Shown: positions 6,915-13,741, counted from the stretch's first letter. The stretch: 26,720 nucleotides of DNA from JACROF01 sp964598995 (GCA_964598995.1 CAZRDR010000001.1:1-26720), one strand, 5' to 3'. Notes: generated from the letters alone by a model not told the origin. Numbers and translations are program-made.

Positions 6915-7020
6915 GTCGGACCAACGCATTATTGACGTTGGTTTCCGACACGACGGGAAAAGTAAGGAAGGGTCTTTCGGGCAGGAAGCAAAACGACTTT
7001 TCTCGTCATGTCGGAAAGGG
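6915..7020 (+). promoter_or_regulatory. Two mutually exclusive stems before the helicase gene
   Basis: Stem 1: GTCGGA-CCAACG (6915-6926) with CGTTGG-TT-TCCGAC (6936-6949). Stem 2: about 22 bp between 6942-6963 and 6996-7017 with one mismatch and one G-U, loop of 32 nt. Both use 6942-6949, so only one can form. The 3' end of stem 2 reaches into GGAAAGGG, the ribosome site 8 nt before ATG 7029, so stem 2 could hide it. A candidate translation switch or processing site inside the 6392-8450 operon. Confidence 0.55.
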
Positions 7021-7028
7021 AATAGAAT

Positions 7029-8450
7029 ATGACACAAGACGCTGCTCTTGATATTTTAAAGACAGGAAGTAATGTCTATCTGACAGGCTGTGCCGGCTCA
7101 GGAAAGACATACGTCCTGACCAGATACTTACATTATTTGAATACTCATAATACCTATGTTGGGGTGACTGCCTCGACAGGTATCGCTTCTACGCAACTCT
7201 CTGGCATGACAATTAACGCCTGGGCTGGAATTGGGACGAAATCAGATCTGACCAATGCAGATATTAATGAACTCCTCAAAAGGAAGTATTTGGTCAAGCG
7301 CTTTGAGCACACCCAGGTCCTCATCATCGATGAAATCTCCATGCTTTCCAATAAAACGCTCGAAGCTGTTAATAAAGTCTGTCAGGCTTTTAAGAGTAGT
7401 TCACGACCATTTGGCGGAATGCAGATCGTACTTTGCGGCGATTTTTTTCAACTGCCGCCGGTTACCAAATTCGAAGCACGAAATACGAAATACGAGACCA
7501 ATTCAAAACACTTTGAAAATTCGAATTTAGGAATTGTTCCGGATTTCGATATTCGAAATTCGGATTTACATTATGATTTCGTCTATAAATCAGAACTCTG
7601 GGAAGAATTGGATTTAAAAGTTTGCTATCTCGATAAGCCATACCGTCAAAACGATGAACGATTCGTCAAACTCCTCACAGAGATCAGAGAAAATAACGTC
7701 ACTTCATACACCTGGAACACGCTGCGTGAGCGCTTCATAAATCCTATGACCCCAGGGATGACACCAACGCGCCTCTTCACGCATAACTCCCAAGCAGATT
7801 TAGTTAATACCCAAGAATTAGGCAAGCTCAGTGGCGAAGAACACGTGTATGATCTTGAGTTCAGGGGAAATGAGTTCTTAGCTGAAGTGATGCGAAAGAG
7901 CAGTCTTATTCCTGAGCATTTAGTACTTAAAGAACGCGCACTGGTGATGTTTATTAAAAATTCGCCTGATAATGGCTATGTAAATGGAACAATGGGACGC
8001 GTAGTGGATTTTAGTATGGAAGGATACCCGATCGTCCAGACATTTGACGAACGGGAGATTAAAGTCAGGCCTGCAGAATGGGTGATAGAAGACCCTTCGG
8101 CAGGCTCAGGGCAAGTTTCGGATAGTGATTCTGCAAAAGTCATTCAGTTGCCTCTCAGGCTTGCCTGGGCGATCACGATTCATAAGTCACAAGGAATGAC
8201 GCTGGATGCTGCGGAGATAGACCTCGGCAAATCATTTGTTACAGGTATGGGATATGTCGCGTTATCACGTGTTCGCAGTCTTGAAGGATTGCGGCTGCGC
8301 AGTATTAATCCGACCGCACTTAAAGTAAATGAAGAAGTTATCGATTTTGACCGCGAGTTACAGCTAGAATCAGAGCGAATAGAGGTAGAGTTACGAGATC
8401 ACAAATGGAATAGTGAGAACCTCGGCCGCATCGAGCATACGGTGTCGTAA
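7029..8450 (+). CDS. Pif1/RecD-like superfamily 1 DNA helicase with two in-frame repeat insertions
   Basis: ATP-driven 5'-3' DNA helicase of the Pif1/RecD2 group, 473 residues. Walker A is TGCAGSGKTYVL (residues ~18-29), Walker B VLIIDEISML (~98-107), motif III GDFFQLPPV (~137-145), and near the C-terminus LAWAITIHKSQGMTLD and TGMGYVALSRVRSLEGL (motifs V-VI). Two stretches do not belong to the fold: residues ~147-180, coded by a 101-bp palindromic repeat (7467-7567) directly after motif III, and DPSAGSGQ (~355-362), coded by a 23-bp repeat (8093-8115). Both keep the frame and all catalytic motifs, so the enzyme may be active. Starts at ATG 7029 with GGAAAGGG upstream. Confidence 0.92.
   Translation: MTQDAALDILKTGSNVYLTGCAGSGKTYVLTRYLHYLNTHNTYVGVTASTGIASTQLSGMTINAWAGIGTKSDLTNADINELLKRKYLVKRFEHTQVLIIDEISMLSNKTLEAVNKVCQAFKSSSRPFGGMQIVLCGDFFQLPPVTKFEARNTKYETNSKHFENSNLGIVPDFDIRNSDLHYDFVYKSELWEELDLKVCYLDKPYRQNDERFVKLLTEIRENNVTSYTWNTLRERFINPMTPGMTPTRLFTHNSQADLVNTQELGKLSGEEHVYDLEFRGNEFLAEVMRKSSLIPEHLVLKERALVMFIKNSPDNGYVNGTMGRVVDFSMEGYPIVQTFDEREIKVRPAEWVIEDPSAGSGQVSDSDSAKVIQLPLRLAWAITIHKSQGMTLDAAEIDLGKSFVTGMGYVALSRVRSLEGLRLRSINPTALKVNEEVIDFDRELQLESERIEVELRDHKWNSENLGRIEHTVS
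7467..7567 (+). repeat. Palindromic repeat inserted in frame in the helicase gene
   Basis: The left end (AAATTCGAAGCACGAAATAC) and the reverse complement of the right end (AAATCCGAATTTCGAATATC) align with few differences, with CAATTC/GAATTG inside. It is AT-rich with repeated TTCGAA/GAAAT words and translates to a low-complexity insert (EARNTKYETNSK ... SDFDIRNSDL style). I recall such elements as common in CPR genomes, similar in manner to Rickettsia palindromic elements; copy number in this genome is not visible. Confidence 0.7.
8093..8115 (+). repeat. Short GC-rich repeat (CCCTTCGGCAGGCTCAGGG type) in frame
   Basis: The core CCCTTCGGCAGGCTCAGGG encodes PSAGSGQ in the helicase between the last two motif blocks. 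CCCT/AGGG ends pair. The word is a familiar interspersed repeat of CPR and some environmental bacterial genomes; recognition is from memory. Confidence 0.55.
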
Positions 8451-8467
8451 TTTTGTATACTAAGTCT

Positions 8468-9340
8468 ATGTCAGATCTTCCATCTCCTGAAGAGGTACGC
8501 TCACGAGAGATAACTGATGTTGGAAAACAGTTCGCTCAGCAGTTTTCAGGGGATTCTGTAATCATAGAACCTGACAAATTATTTAGAACGACAGAACTGA
8601 AAGCTACTATAGATCCTACTAGTCCTATTACACGAATAAGAAGAAGCTACTACAGCCGTTTTCCTCACAAACGTTATGAAGCTAATATCCTGTCTCCAAT
8701 AAATTATCCAGCGCGTGATTTCGCTCTTAATGAACAACTTGAAATTCTATTTCGAAAAGAAAATGAAGAACCTACATATCAAATAATGCAATTTGGTGAG
8801 AATGATTCTTATAAAGTTCTCCACATGGAATGGAACGGGATGGTAAGTTTAATGGCTAAAGATCTACTCAAAGGGTCAGTTGAACTGATGCTTAATCCCG
8901 ATGGAACTCCGCAAGTACTGCTTTGGGATCCAATCGTAGTTGAAATGGAGGAACGAGCAAGTGAGTCCGGAGTTTCTATACCTTTTCCAGTTATAAGAGG
9001 TAGAGATCATTTCCAATTATTAGCTGGAAGTCTCGATTCAGCATCACTCGGTTTTGAGGATAAAGGATATAAATCAGATAGTTATGTACAAGGTATTTTT
9101 TTACCTGAGAGGGGTATATTCGAGTTTACCTACTTTACTCCTGATGGCACTCCCCACCAACGGTTTACTTTTCCACAACATAGTGATATTACTCGCCTCA
9201 CAGAAAAACTTTTTGATCCAGCTATGCTCGACAATCCCGCCTATGCAAGTAGTGATAAAGATGCGTGGAGAGGAAGAGATTTTTATAAATTACTCGGAGT
9301 GACATGGGAGAGCTTGGATTTAGGGGCAAAGAAAGGCTAA
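8468..9340 (+). CDS. Hypothetical protein, 290 aa
   Basis: Not recognised. The protein has no membrane segment or signal peptide; it is acidic, with strand-rich central parts (YQIMQFGENDSYKVLHMEWNG, SVELMLNPDGTPQVLLWDP, RGIFEFTYFTPDGTPHQRFTFP) and helical ends. ATG 8468 is chosen over the ATG at 8453 because TATACT (8456-8461) ends 6 nt before it, typical of this genome, while the upstream ATG lies before the -10 box. Although it begins 17 nt after the helicase stop, it thus seems to have its own promoter inside the end of the helicase gene. Confidence 0.75.
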   Translation: MSDLPSPEEVRSREITDVGKQFAQQFSGDSVIIEPDKLFRTTELKATIDPTSPITRIRRSYYSRFPHKRYEANILSPINYPARDFALNEQLEILFRKENEEPTYQIMQFGENDSYKVLHMEWNGMVSLMAKDLLKGSVELMLNPDGTPQVLLWDPIVVEMEERASESGVSIPFPVIRGRDHFQLLAGSLDSASLGFEDKGYKSDSYVQGIFLPERGIFEFTYFTPDGTPHQRFTFPQHSDITRLTEKLFDPAMLDNPAYASSDKDAWRGRDFYKLLGVTWESLDLGAKKG

Positions 9341-9341
9341 C

Positions 9342-9653
9342 TTACTTTTTCTTTTTATTTCCCTCGCCTCGCTGAAGCTTAGGCGAAGCAGGCCAGCGCC
9401 AGGAAGGTTTTTCGCCTTTGAGGTAGCAAATAAAGATAAGGCTTGAGATTAACACGGCTAATAAAACTGCATAAATAATGATAGAGACAACTGGTGCAAA
9501 GAGTGGGTCGTTAATGCGTTTGATAAAAATAATGGTTAACCCCGTAAAAAGAATAATAAAAATCAGAAGGGTCAGGTAACCCTCAAAAGTCTGCGGCGTC
9601 CATCCCCAGCCATACTTCTTGGCTTTGAACCATGGTTTTACTGCTTGAGCCAT
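9342..9653 (-). CDS. Small two-helix membrane protein with repeat-derived C-terminus
   Basis: 103 residues. MAQAVKPWFKAKKYGWGWTPQTFEGYL is followed by two hydrophobic segments (LTLLIFIILFTGLTIIFI and VVSIIIYAVLLAVLISSLIFI), so both ends probably lie in the cytoplasm. The K/W-rich YGWGWTP N-terminus is a motif I have seen in small CPR membrane proteins of unknown role. ATG 9653 is supported by TATACT (9665-9660) 6 nt upstream, back to back with the promoter of the CDF gene. The tail PASPKLQRGEG is encoded by a palindromic repeat at 9362-9394 and was probably gained by its insertion. The stop lies 1 nt from that of the convergent gene at 8468. Confidence 0.75.
   Translation of the reverse strand: MAQAVKPWFKAKKYGWGWTPQTFEGYLTLLIFIILFTGLTIIFIKRINDPLFAPVVSIIIYAVLLAVLISSLIFICYLKGEKPSWRWPASPKLQRGEGNKKKK
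9362..9394 (-). repeat. Imperfect palindromic repeat centred on AAGCTT, in frame
   Basis: TCGCTGAAGCTTAGGCGA and flanking CCTCGCC/AGCAGGC form an imperfect palindrome of about 33 bp. Read on the minus strand it encodes PASPKLQRGE near the C-terminus of the small membrane protein. A third repeat class next to the two in the helicase gene. Confidence 0.5.
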
Positions 9654-9659
9654 AGGAAT

Positions 9660-9680
9660 AGTATAGCAGTTTGGTATACT
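9660..9680. promoter_or_regulatory. Divergent pair of leaderless -10 boxes
   Basis: TATACT on the minus strand (9665-9660) ends 6 nt before ATG 9653; TATACT on the plus strand (9675-9680) ends 7 nt before ATG 9688. The two promoters overlap back to back, so polymerase binding for one gene should exclude the other. No clear -35 boxes. Confidence 0.6.
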
Positions 9681-9687
9681 AGACAAA

Positions 9688-10614
9688 ATGCAAAATAAAA
9701 ATGAGCAACCATTAAGTCTTAAAAGAGTAATCCTCACTTCATTTTTAGTTGATATCCTTGATCTTTTGACAAGTGTTATCGTTGCGTGGTTATCAGGGAG
9801 TGTGGTTATGCTGACACAGGCCCTTGAAGGTCTGACTGACTTGGTTTCAAGTGGCGTACTCGTGCTCGGACTTCGGCGATCGTTGCGTAAAGAAGATCGT
9901 ATGCATCCATTCGGCTATGGAAGGGAGATTTATTTCTGGACGCTTATCTCAGCTCTTGTCATGCTCGGCAGTTCGGCTGTGCTCTCAATCTATTTTGGTT
10001 ATCAGCGTTTTATCCATCCTCATGCAATCGAGGATATGCCATATGCGTTAGGTGTTCTTCTGATCACAATCTTTACTAATGGGTATGCTTTTATGCTGAG
10101 TTATAAAAGACTGGTTAAACACAGACCTGCTCGAAATATTATCCAAATTTTTTATCTATCTTCACTTGTTGAGATTAAGACTACATTTATTTTGGACCTC
10201 ATGGGGACATGTGCATCATTTTTGGGCATTGTCGCACTCGGGTTGTATGTTATTACCGGTGACTCTCGTTACGATGGATTGGGAGCGATGATTATTGGAA
10301 CGATGCTCATTGCATTTGGCATCCTGCTGATTGAGGGAATACGCGACTTGCTCGTTGGGCGAAGTGCTCCAGCTCATATCGAGGCTAAGATTAAAGAAGG
10401 AGCACTCAAAGTTCCTGAAGTTGATGATGTGTTAGGCATTAAGACTGTTCATATGGGTTCAGAGCGCCTCCTGGTGGCTCTTGATGTTCATATGAAGAGT
10501 AACTTAAGGACGAGAGAATTAGAGGAGTTAATGGATGAAATTAAAGATGAAGTACGTGCAGCCGTACCATCGGTAAAGTATATTCAAGTAGAACTCGAGA
10601 CGCGTGAAAGATGA
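9688..10614 (+). CDS. Cation diffusion facilitator (CDF) family transporter, divergent metal site
   Basis: Membrane exporter of divalent metals, 308 residues: about six helices and a cytoplasmic C-terminal ferredoxin-like domain (ALKVPEVDDVLGIKTVHMGSERLLVALDVHM). The family landmark HPFGYGREIYFW (residues ~73-84) is present. The metal-binding quartet is unusual: TM2 has ExxxD (E47, D51) where most members have H/DxxxD, and TM5 has TxxxD (T166, D170) where most have HxxxD. The metal, or even transport competence, therefore cannot be assumed to be zinc or iron. Start ATG 9688 follows TATACT by 7 nt. Confidence 0.9.
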   Translation: MQNKNEQPLSLKRVILTSFLVDILDLLTSVIVAWLSGSVVMLTQALEGLTDLVSSGVLVLGLRRSLRKEDRMHPFGYGREIYFWTLISALVMLGSSAVLSIYFGYQRFIHPHAIEDMPYALGVLLITIFTNGYAFMLSYKRLVKHRPARNIIQIFYLSSLVEIKTTFILDLMGTCASFLGIVALGLYVITGDSRYDGLGAMIIGTMLIAFGILLIEGIRDLLVGRSAPAHIEAKIKEGALKVPEVDDVLGIKTVHMGSERLLVALDVHMKSNLRTRELEELMDEIKDEVRAAVPSVKYIQVELETRER

Positions 10615-10616
10615 TC

Positions 10617-10741
10617 TGCACTTTTTACCGCAAAAAGTGCACAAAAGCTCTGCTCGCTGAAAAGTCGTGCTAAAATTGTTGCGTTCGTTAATCGGGTGAT
10701 CTTCACCCCCTCCTTAACAAGTAAGGAATCCCCCTGATAAC
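10617..10741. promoter_or_regulatory. Structured intergenic element between convergent genes
   Basis: Two parts. A perfect 10-bp stem TGCACTTTTT/AAAAAGTGCA (10617-10641, loop 5) lies just after the CDF stop and may end its transcript, although no T-run follows. At 10687-10741 GTTAATC/GATAAC encloses GGGTGA-TCT-TCACCC and CCTTA-ACAAG-TAAGG, a three-way junction. The strand that is transcribed is unclear because both neighbours point into this gap. Confidence 0.4.
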
Positions 10742-10781
10742 TCACTCCACAATTTCTTTACGCCCTTGTTTCTCGCTCGCA

Positions 10782-11237
10782 TTAATATGGTTTACTATAT
10801 AAATATAAATTGTCTTTGGTTTTTTTCACCTTCCAGTGGGGAAGGCGAAAGACATTTGAAATAAAGCGCGCATGTGGTTGCATTTCTTTTTGTAATTTTT
10901 CTTCAAGTCGCCCCATAATCGAGCCCATCCCGTAGATATAAATGACGTCAAAATCGGATAACTCATAATTCCAGAAGTCGGTATTTAAAAAGCTTATATT
11001 TGAGAGGTTGAGGTCTGTGGCGCGGGCTCTGGCCCGCGCCACTAATTCCTCATTATGTTCAATACCGACTACCTCAAACCCGTGCTTGGTTAATTCGAGC
11101 GCGACACGACCATCGCCAGAACCAAGATCAATCGCCCTTTTCCCAGATTTTATGTCAGCAAATTCGATTACTGTGTCGAGGCTGTCACTGCTGGTAGTGA
11201 CGAAGGGAACTTGAAGTTCATAATTTCCGATTTTCAT
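10782..11237 (-). CDS. Class I SAM-dependent methyltransferase
   Basis: Rossmann-fold methyltransferase of 151 residues. Motif I AIDLGSGDGRVALELTKHGFEVVGIEHN binds S-adenosylmethionine; LSNISFLNTDFWNYELSDFDVIYIYG contains motifs II-III. The compact size and the YIYG segment recall small protein-lysine methyltransferase-like proteins, but the substrate is unknown. Its ATG overlaps the stop of the upstream protease gene in ATGA (11237-11234), so the two are probably translationally coupled. Inside it, 11017-11042 is a GC-rich perfect palindrome (11-bp arms) encoding VARARARAT, odd for an AT-rich gene although the residues fit the family. Confidence 0.85.
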   Translation of the reverse strand: MKIGNYELQVPFVTTSSDSLDTVIEFADIKSGKRAIDLGSGDGRVALELTKHGFEVVGIEHNEELVARARARATDLNLSNISFLNTDFWNYELSDFDVIYIYGMGSIMGRLEEKLQKEMQPHARFISNVFRLPHWKVKKTKDNLYLYSKPY

Positions 11238-12139
11238 GACTGATTGAGCCGAGCATGAAGCGAGTGAATCAGATTAATATATCCTTTGGTAATGAGTTCG
11301 AGATCACTTCGTTCTTTACAGACCTCTTTAAAGTCAGACAGATCTGTTTCAGATGGGGTGATGACTTCTGTTGAGGAAGGATACATGATCGAGTCCTGCT
11401 GATTGTTGTGATCCAGACCTCTGGCATGACCTAACTCATGCGCTAAGGTATGGATAAGTTCTGCCTGAGAATTATTGAAATAGATTGAGATCGTATTATC
11501 GTTGCCATTCCAGAGTCCTTCTTCGGGCTTAGTAACGAGAGTCTGGTTAAGACGGTTTTCAGTCTGGTTGAGCTGGCCGACTTGAGCGTTATAGTCTCGT
11601 GTTGACTGGTTCAGGCTGCGTGCAAGGGCATTTAATTGTTCTGCCTCCGTCTTTATCTCTTTTTGCTCCTCAGTTAATTTCTGATATTTATCGGGTGGAG
11701 CACCACCTTGGCTATTCCAATAATCGATTCGTTGGTTAAGATCAGCTACTTTTTGGTCGAAAGCGGCCGAGCGACGAGTGTAATCAGCGATTTTCGGATC
11801 AAGATTACTTTTATCATTATCGAGCTGCTGTTGGAGCTGATTTATCTGAGTACTTAATTTTTGGCGTTGATCATAGACGAGATTAATAGTCACTTTACCA
11901 TCAGGATCGTTTCGGAATATCTCTTTATTCATTGCCTGGTTCCAGATAGTGGCAGCGTTATCGACGTCTTCTTTTACTTCAGCTTGTGACAGACCGAAAC
12001 GCTCGTCTACCGAGCCAATTTTATAGGTGAGAGGGGTATTACAGGGAGAGTAGGAGAGAGCGTGGCGAACAGCGGGTACTCGGTAATATCCAACAACTAT
12101 GAGAAGAATAATTCCCATGCTGATTAAATATTTCTTCAT
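11234..12139 (-). CDS. Membrane-anchored matrixin-type zinc metalloprotease with coiled coil
   Basis: 301 residues with an N-terminal signal anchor (YLISMGIILLIVVGYYRV), then an external region. The zinc site HELGHARGLDH (residues 234-244) and the Met-turn SIMYP (250-254) define a metzincin of the matrixin-like (archaemetzincin/matrixin) group. Between residues ~90 and 205 there is a long Q/N/L-rich coiled coil (QINQLQQQLDNDK, KVADLNQRIDYW, EIKTEAEQLNALARSL) splitting the protease domain from its N-terminal strand part, an unusual insertion. ATG 12139 has TACAAT ending 6 nt upstream. Likely acts on surface proteins; the methyltransferase behind it overlaps by 4 nt. Confidence 0.85.
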   Translation of the reverse strand: MKKYLISMGIILLIVVGYYRVPAVRHALSYSPCNTPLTYKIGSVDERFGLSQAEVKEDVDNAATIWNQAMNKEIFRNDPDGKVTINLVYDQRQKLSTQINQLQQQLDNDKSNLDPKIADYTRRSAAFDQKVADLNQRIDYWNSQGGAPPDKYQKLTEEQKEIKTEAEQLNALARSLNQSTRDYNAQVGQLNQTENRLNQTLVTKPEEGLWNGNDNTISIYFNNSQAELIHTLAHELGHARGLDHNNQQDSIMYPSSTEVITPSETDLSDFKEVCKERSDLELITKGYINLIHSLHARLNQS

Positions 12140-12228
12140 GTCTGCATTGTAACATTTTCATCTGTGTCCTTACCAAATCCTTACTCATCTTTAACGCTAA
12201 ATTATTATTGCTGAGTGATACTGTCCTC

Positions 12229-12609
12229 ATGCAAATTGGTAAAAAGAAATCTAATCTTAAAGAGAAAGCAGTTCCATTCGCTGCAGGTGCTGCAGTCACA
12301 GCGGGAGCAGTGGTCGGAGTAGCTGCAGCTAAAGCACTCTCTGACAAGAAAACACGTAAGAAAATTGTTAAGGGTCTTACTACTGCTAAGCAGCAAGCAG
12401 TAACAACCGTTTCAGATGTCGTTGAGAAAAGAGGCGAGATGCTTGATAAAGTTAAGGCAAAAGCAGGTGATATCCTGCCAAAATCCAAAGCTAAACCAGC
12501 GCCAAAGAGAGTAAAAGCCACGAAAAAAGCGACTAAACGTACCAGTCCGTCGAAGAAAAATCAGGAAGTAAAATCGACTGAGAGACCAACTCCTAGTAAC
12601 CCTTCATAG
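12229..12609 (+). CDS. Lys/Ala-rich protein with YtxH-like N-terminus and histone H1-like tail
   Basis: 126 residues. A short hydrophobic Ala/Gly/Val stretch (VPFAAGAAVTAGAVVGVAAAKAL) followed by SDKKTRKKIVKG resembles YtxH-type small envelope proteins. The last 50 residues, LPKSKAKPAPKRVKATKKATKR onward, are basic and rich in K, P, A and T like histone H1 tails, so binding to nucleic acid or acidic polymers is possible. ATG 12229 is chosen because GATACT ends 6 nt upstream; the frame from 12208 starts before that box. Confidence 0.65.
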   Translation: MQIGKKKSNLKEKAVPFAAGAAVTAGAVVGVAAAKALSDKKTRKKIVKGLTTAKQQAVTTVSDVVEKRGEMLDKVKAKAGDILPKSKAKPAPKRVKATKKATKRTSPSKKNQEVKSTERPTPSNPS

Positions 12610-12664
12610 TCGAGCTATTGATCCAGATCACAGCAGTATTTGTAAGAAAGTTTATACTAACTGT

Positions 12665-12823
12665 ATGATCAATAGGCAATGGCATCTGAGTCATAAAATG
12701 CCCCACAAACCTACTCTCAAAGAGCGTGTCGAGTGGCATGCTGAGCACGTCAAAAATTGTAAATGCCGCGAAATGCCAGAAAGTATCAAAGATCTCATCA
12801 GAACATATCAGTTAGCTGTATAA
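12665..12823 (+). CDS. Small conserved-looking protein, 52 aa
   Basis: Reads MINRQWHLSHKMPHKPTLKE, then RVEWHAEHVKNCKCREMPES and IKDLIRTYQLAV. Short proteins with this pattern (WH...HKMPxxPTxxxR..WHxEHxxNCxCR) recur in CPR genomes as far as I recall; the H/C spacing (HAEHVKNCKC) could bind a metal. The start is supported by TATACT (12653-12658) ending 6 nt before ATG. The stop overlaps the -10 box of the next gene. Function unknown. Confidence 0.65.
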   Translation: MINRQWHLSHKMPHKPTLKERVEWHAEHVKNCKCREMPESIKDLIRTYQLAV

Positions 12824-12830
12824 TAAAACT

Positions 12831-13247
12831 ATGGCTACCAACCCAAAAGCTGAGAAGAAAACCGAGAAACGACATAAAGAGAATGTGACACTCTTTGGTT
12901 CACAAATGACTGAACGAGATTATCGCCATTTTGACTCGGGAAATTTTGTGTGGGGGACAACACTAATTATAGCTGGTGTATTATTTTTGCTTAATTCATT
13001 TGGGGTAGTGCCATGGGAAGTTTGGAATAGTGTCTGGAGATTTTGGCCGATTGTTCTCGTTTTGTGGGGTATACAGGTACTCCTAGGTGGAAGCAGTTTC
13101 GCACGTGCTATTATCACTATCCTCACGGTAGCATCCTTAGTAGTAGTAGCTTTGTATGCGATTTCAGTCCATAACCATGAGTTTAGCCAACAGATGCCGA
13201 TACAGATGCATCAAGTCTTTAATATGATGGGAGGACAAACGCAATGA
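12831..13247 (+). CDS. LiaI-like / DUF5668-type membrane protein
   Basis: 138 residues: a basic cytoplasmic N-terminus, then NFVWGTTLIIAGVLFLLNSFGVVPWEVW and FWPIVLVLWGIQVLLGGSS, the LiaI-LiaF-like transmembrane hairpin, and a third hydrophobic segment. In Firmicutes, proteins of this kind work with LiaF in sensing cell-envelope damage. TATAAT (12819-12824) ends 6 nt before the ATG, so the mRNA should be leaderless. Its end overlaps the next gene by 4 nt (ATGA), forming a two-gene unit. Confidence 0.8.
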   Translation: MATNPKAEKKTEKRHKENVTLFGSQMTERDYRHFDSGNFVWGTTLIIAGVLFLLNSFGVVPWEVWNSVWRFWPIVLVLWGIQVLLGGSSFARAIITILTVASLVVVALYAISVHNHEFSQQMPIQMHQVFNMMGGQTQ

Positions 13248-13741
13248 GTAATGGCCGTATTATTTTAGGAGCGATTTTAATTCTCATGGGTGTCGGTGCT
13301 CTCACGGGATTTAATGTCTTTAGACTTATCGTACCTCTGCTATTAATTTGGTGGGGTTTTCATGTCCTGACAGGGAGACGAAGCAGCTTTGGTGAGACCG
13401 ATAGTGAATTACATGAAGATAGATTAGATGAGGTACTTATTTTTTCAGGAACAAATCGAAAAGTCTTAAGTAGTGATTTTAGCGGCGGAAGGATCGTCTG
13501 TGTCTTCGGCGGAGCAGAATTAGATCTTAGTCATGTCAAAGCAAAAGAAGAGATAGATCTCGAAGTAGTAGCAGTTTTTGGCGGAGCCAAGATAAAAGTT
13601 CCTACTAACTGGGAGATCAGATCACAAGCGACAGCGATACTCGGCGGCGTCTCGAATCGTACTGAAAAAGCTAAAACAACTGCAACAAAAGTAAAATTAA
13701 CGGGAGCCGCTGTTTTGGGTGGTGTCGATATCGTTAATTAG
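13244..13741 (+). CDS. LiaF-like envelope stress protein
   Basis: 165 residues. The N-terminal membrane hairpin (IILGAILILMGVGALTGF, LIVPLLLIWWGFHVLTG) is followed by a LiaF C-terminal domain with repeating beta motifs: GGRIVCVFGGAELDL, EVVAVFGGAKIKVP, TAILGGVSNRT, GAAVLGGVDIVN. LiaF proteins restrain the LiaRS cell-wall stress system in Firmicutes, but no LiaRS pair is present here, so only a membrane-integrity role is suggested. Coupled to the preceding gene by a 4-nt overlap; the pair probably forms one complex. Confidence 0.85.
   Translation: MSNGRIILGAILILMGVGALTGFNVFRLIVPLLLIWWGFHVLTGRRSSFGETDSELHEDRLDEVLIFSGTNRKVLSSDFSGGRIVCVFGGAELDLSHVKAKEEIDLEVVAVFGGAKIKVPTNWEIRSQATAILGGVSNRTEKAKTTATKVKLTGAAVLGGVDIVN

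Noticed and set aside
10614..10730. Minus-strand 40-codon frame after AAGGAGGG at 10715
   Set aside because: The SD is directly against the GTG, and most of the frame runs antisense to the end of the CDF gene through a hairpin; no sign of coding.
10687..10750. Fluoride-type riboswitch (GGGTGAT...CACCC, then CTGATAACTC)
   Set aside because: The first hairpin loop is too small to form the required pseudoknot with the CTGAT segment, and no fluoride exporter gene lies downstream in the same direction.
12039..12521. Minus-strand ORF of 160 codons opposite the Lys/Ala-rich gene
   Set aside because: No ribosome site or promoter; its composition is explained as the complement of Ala/Lys codons of 12229-12609.
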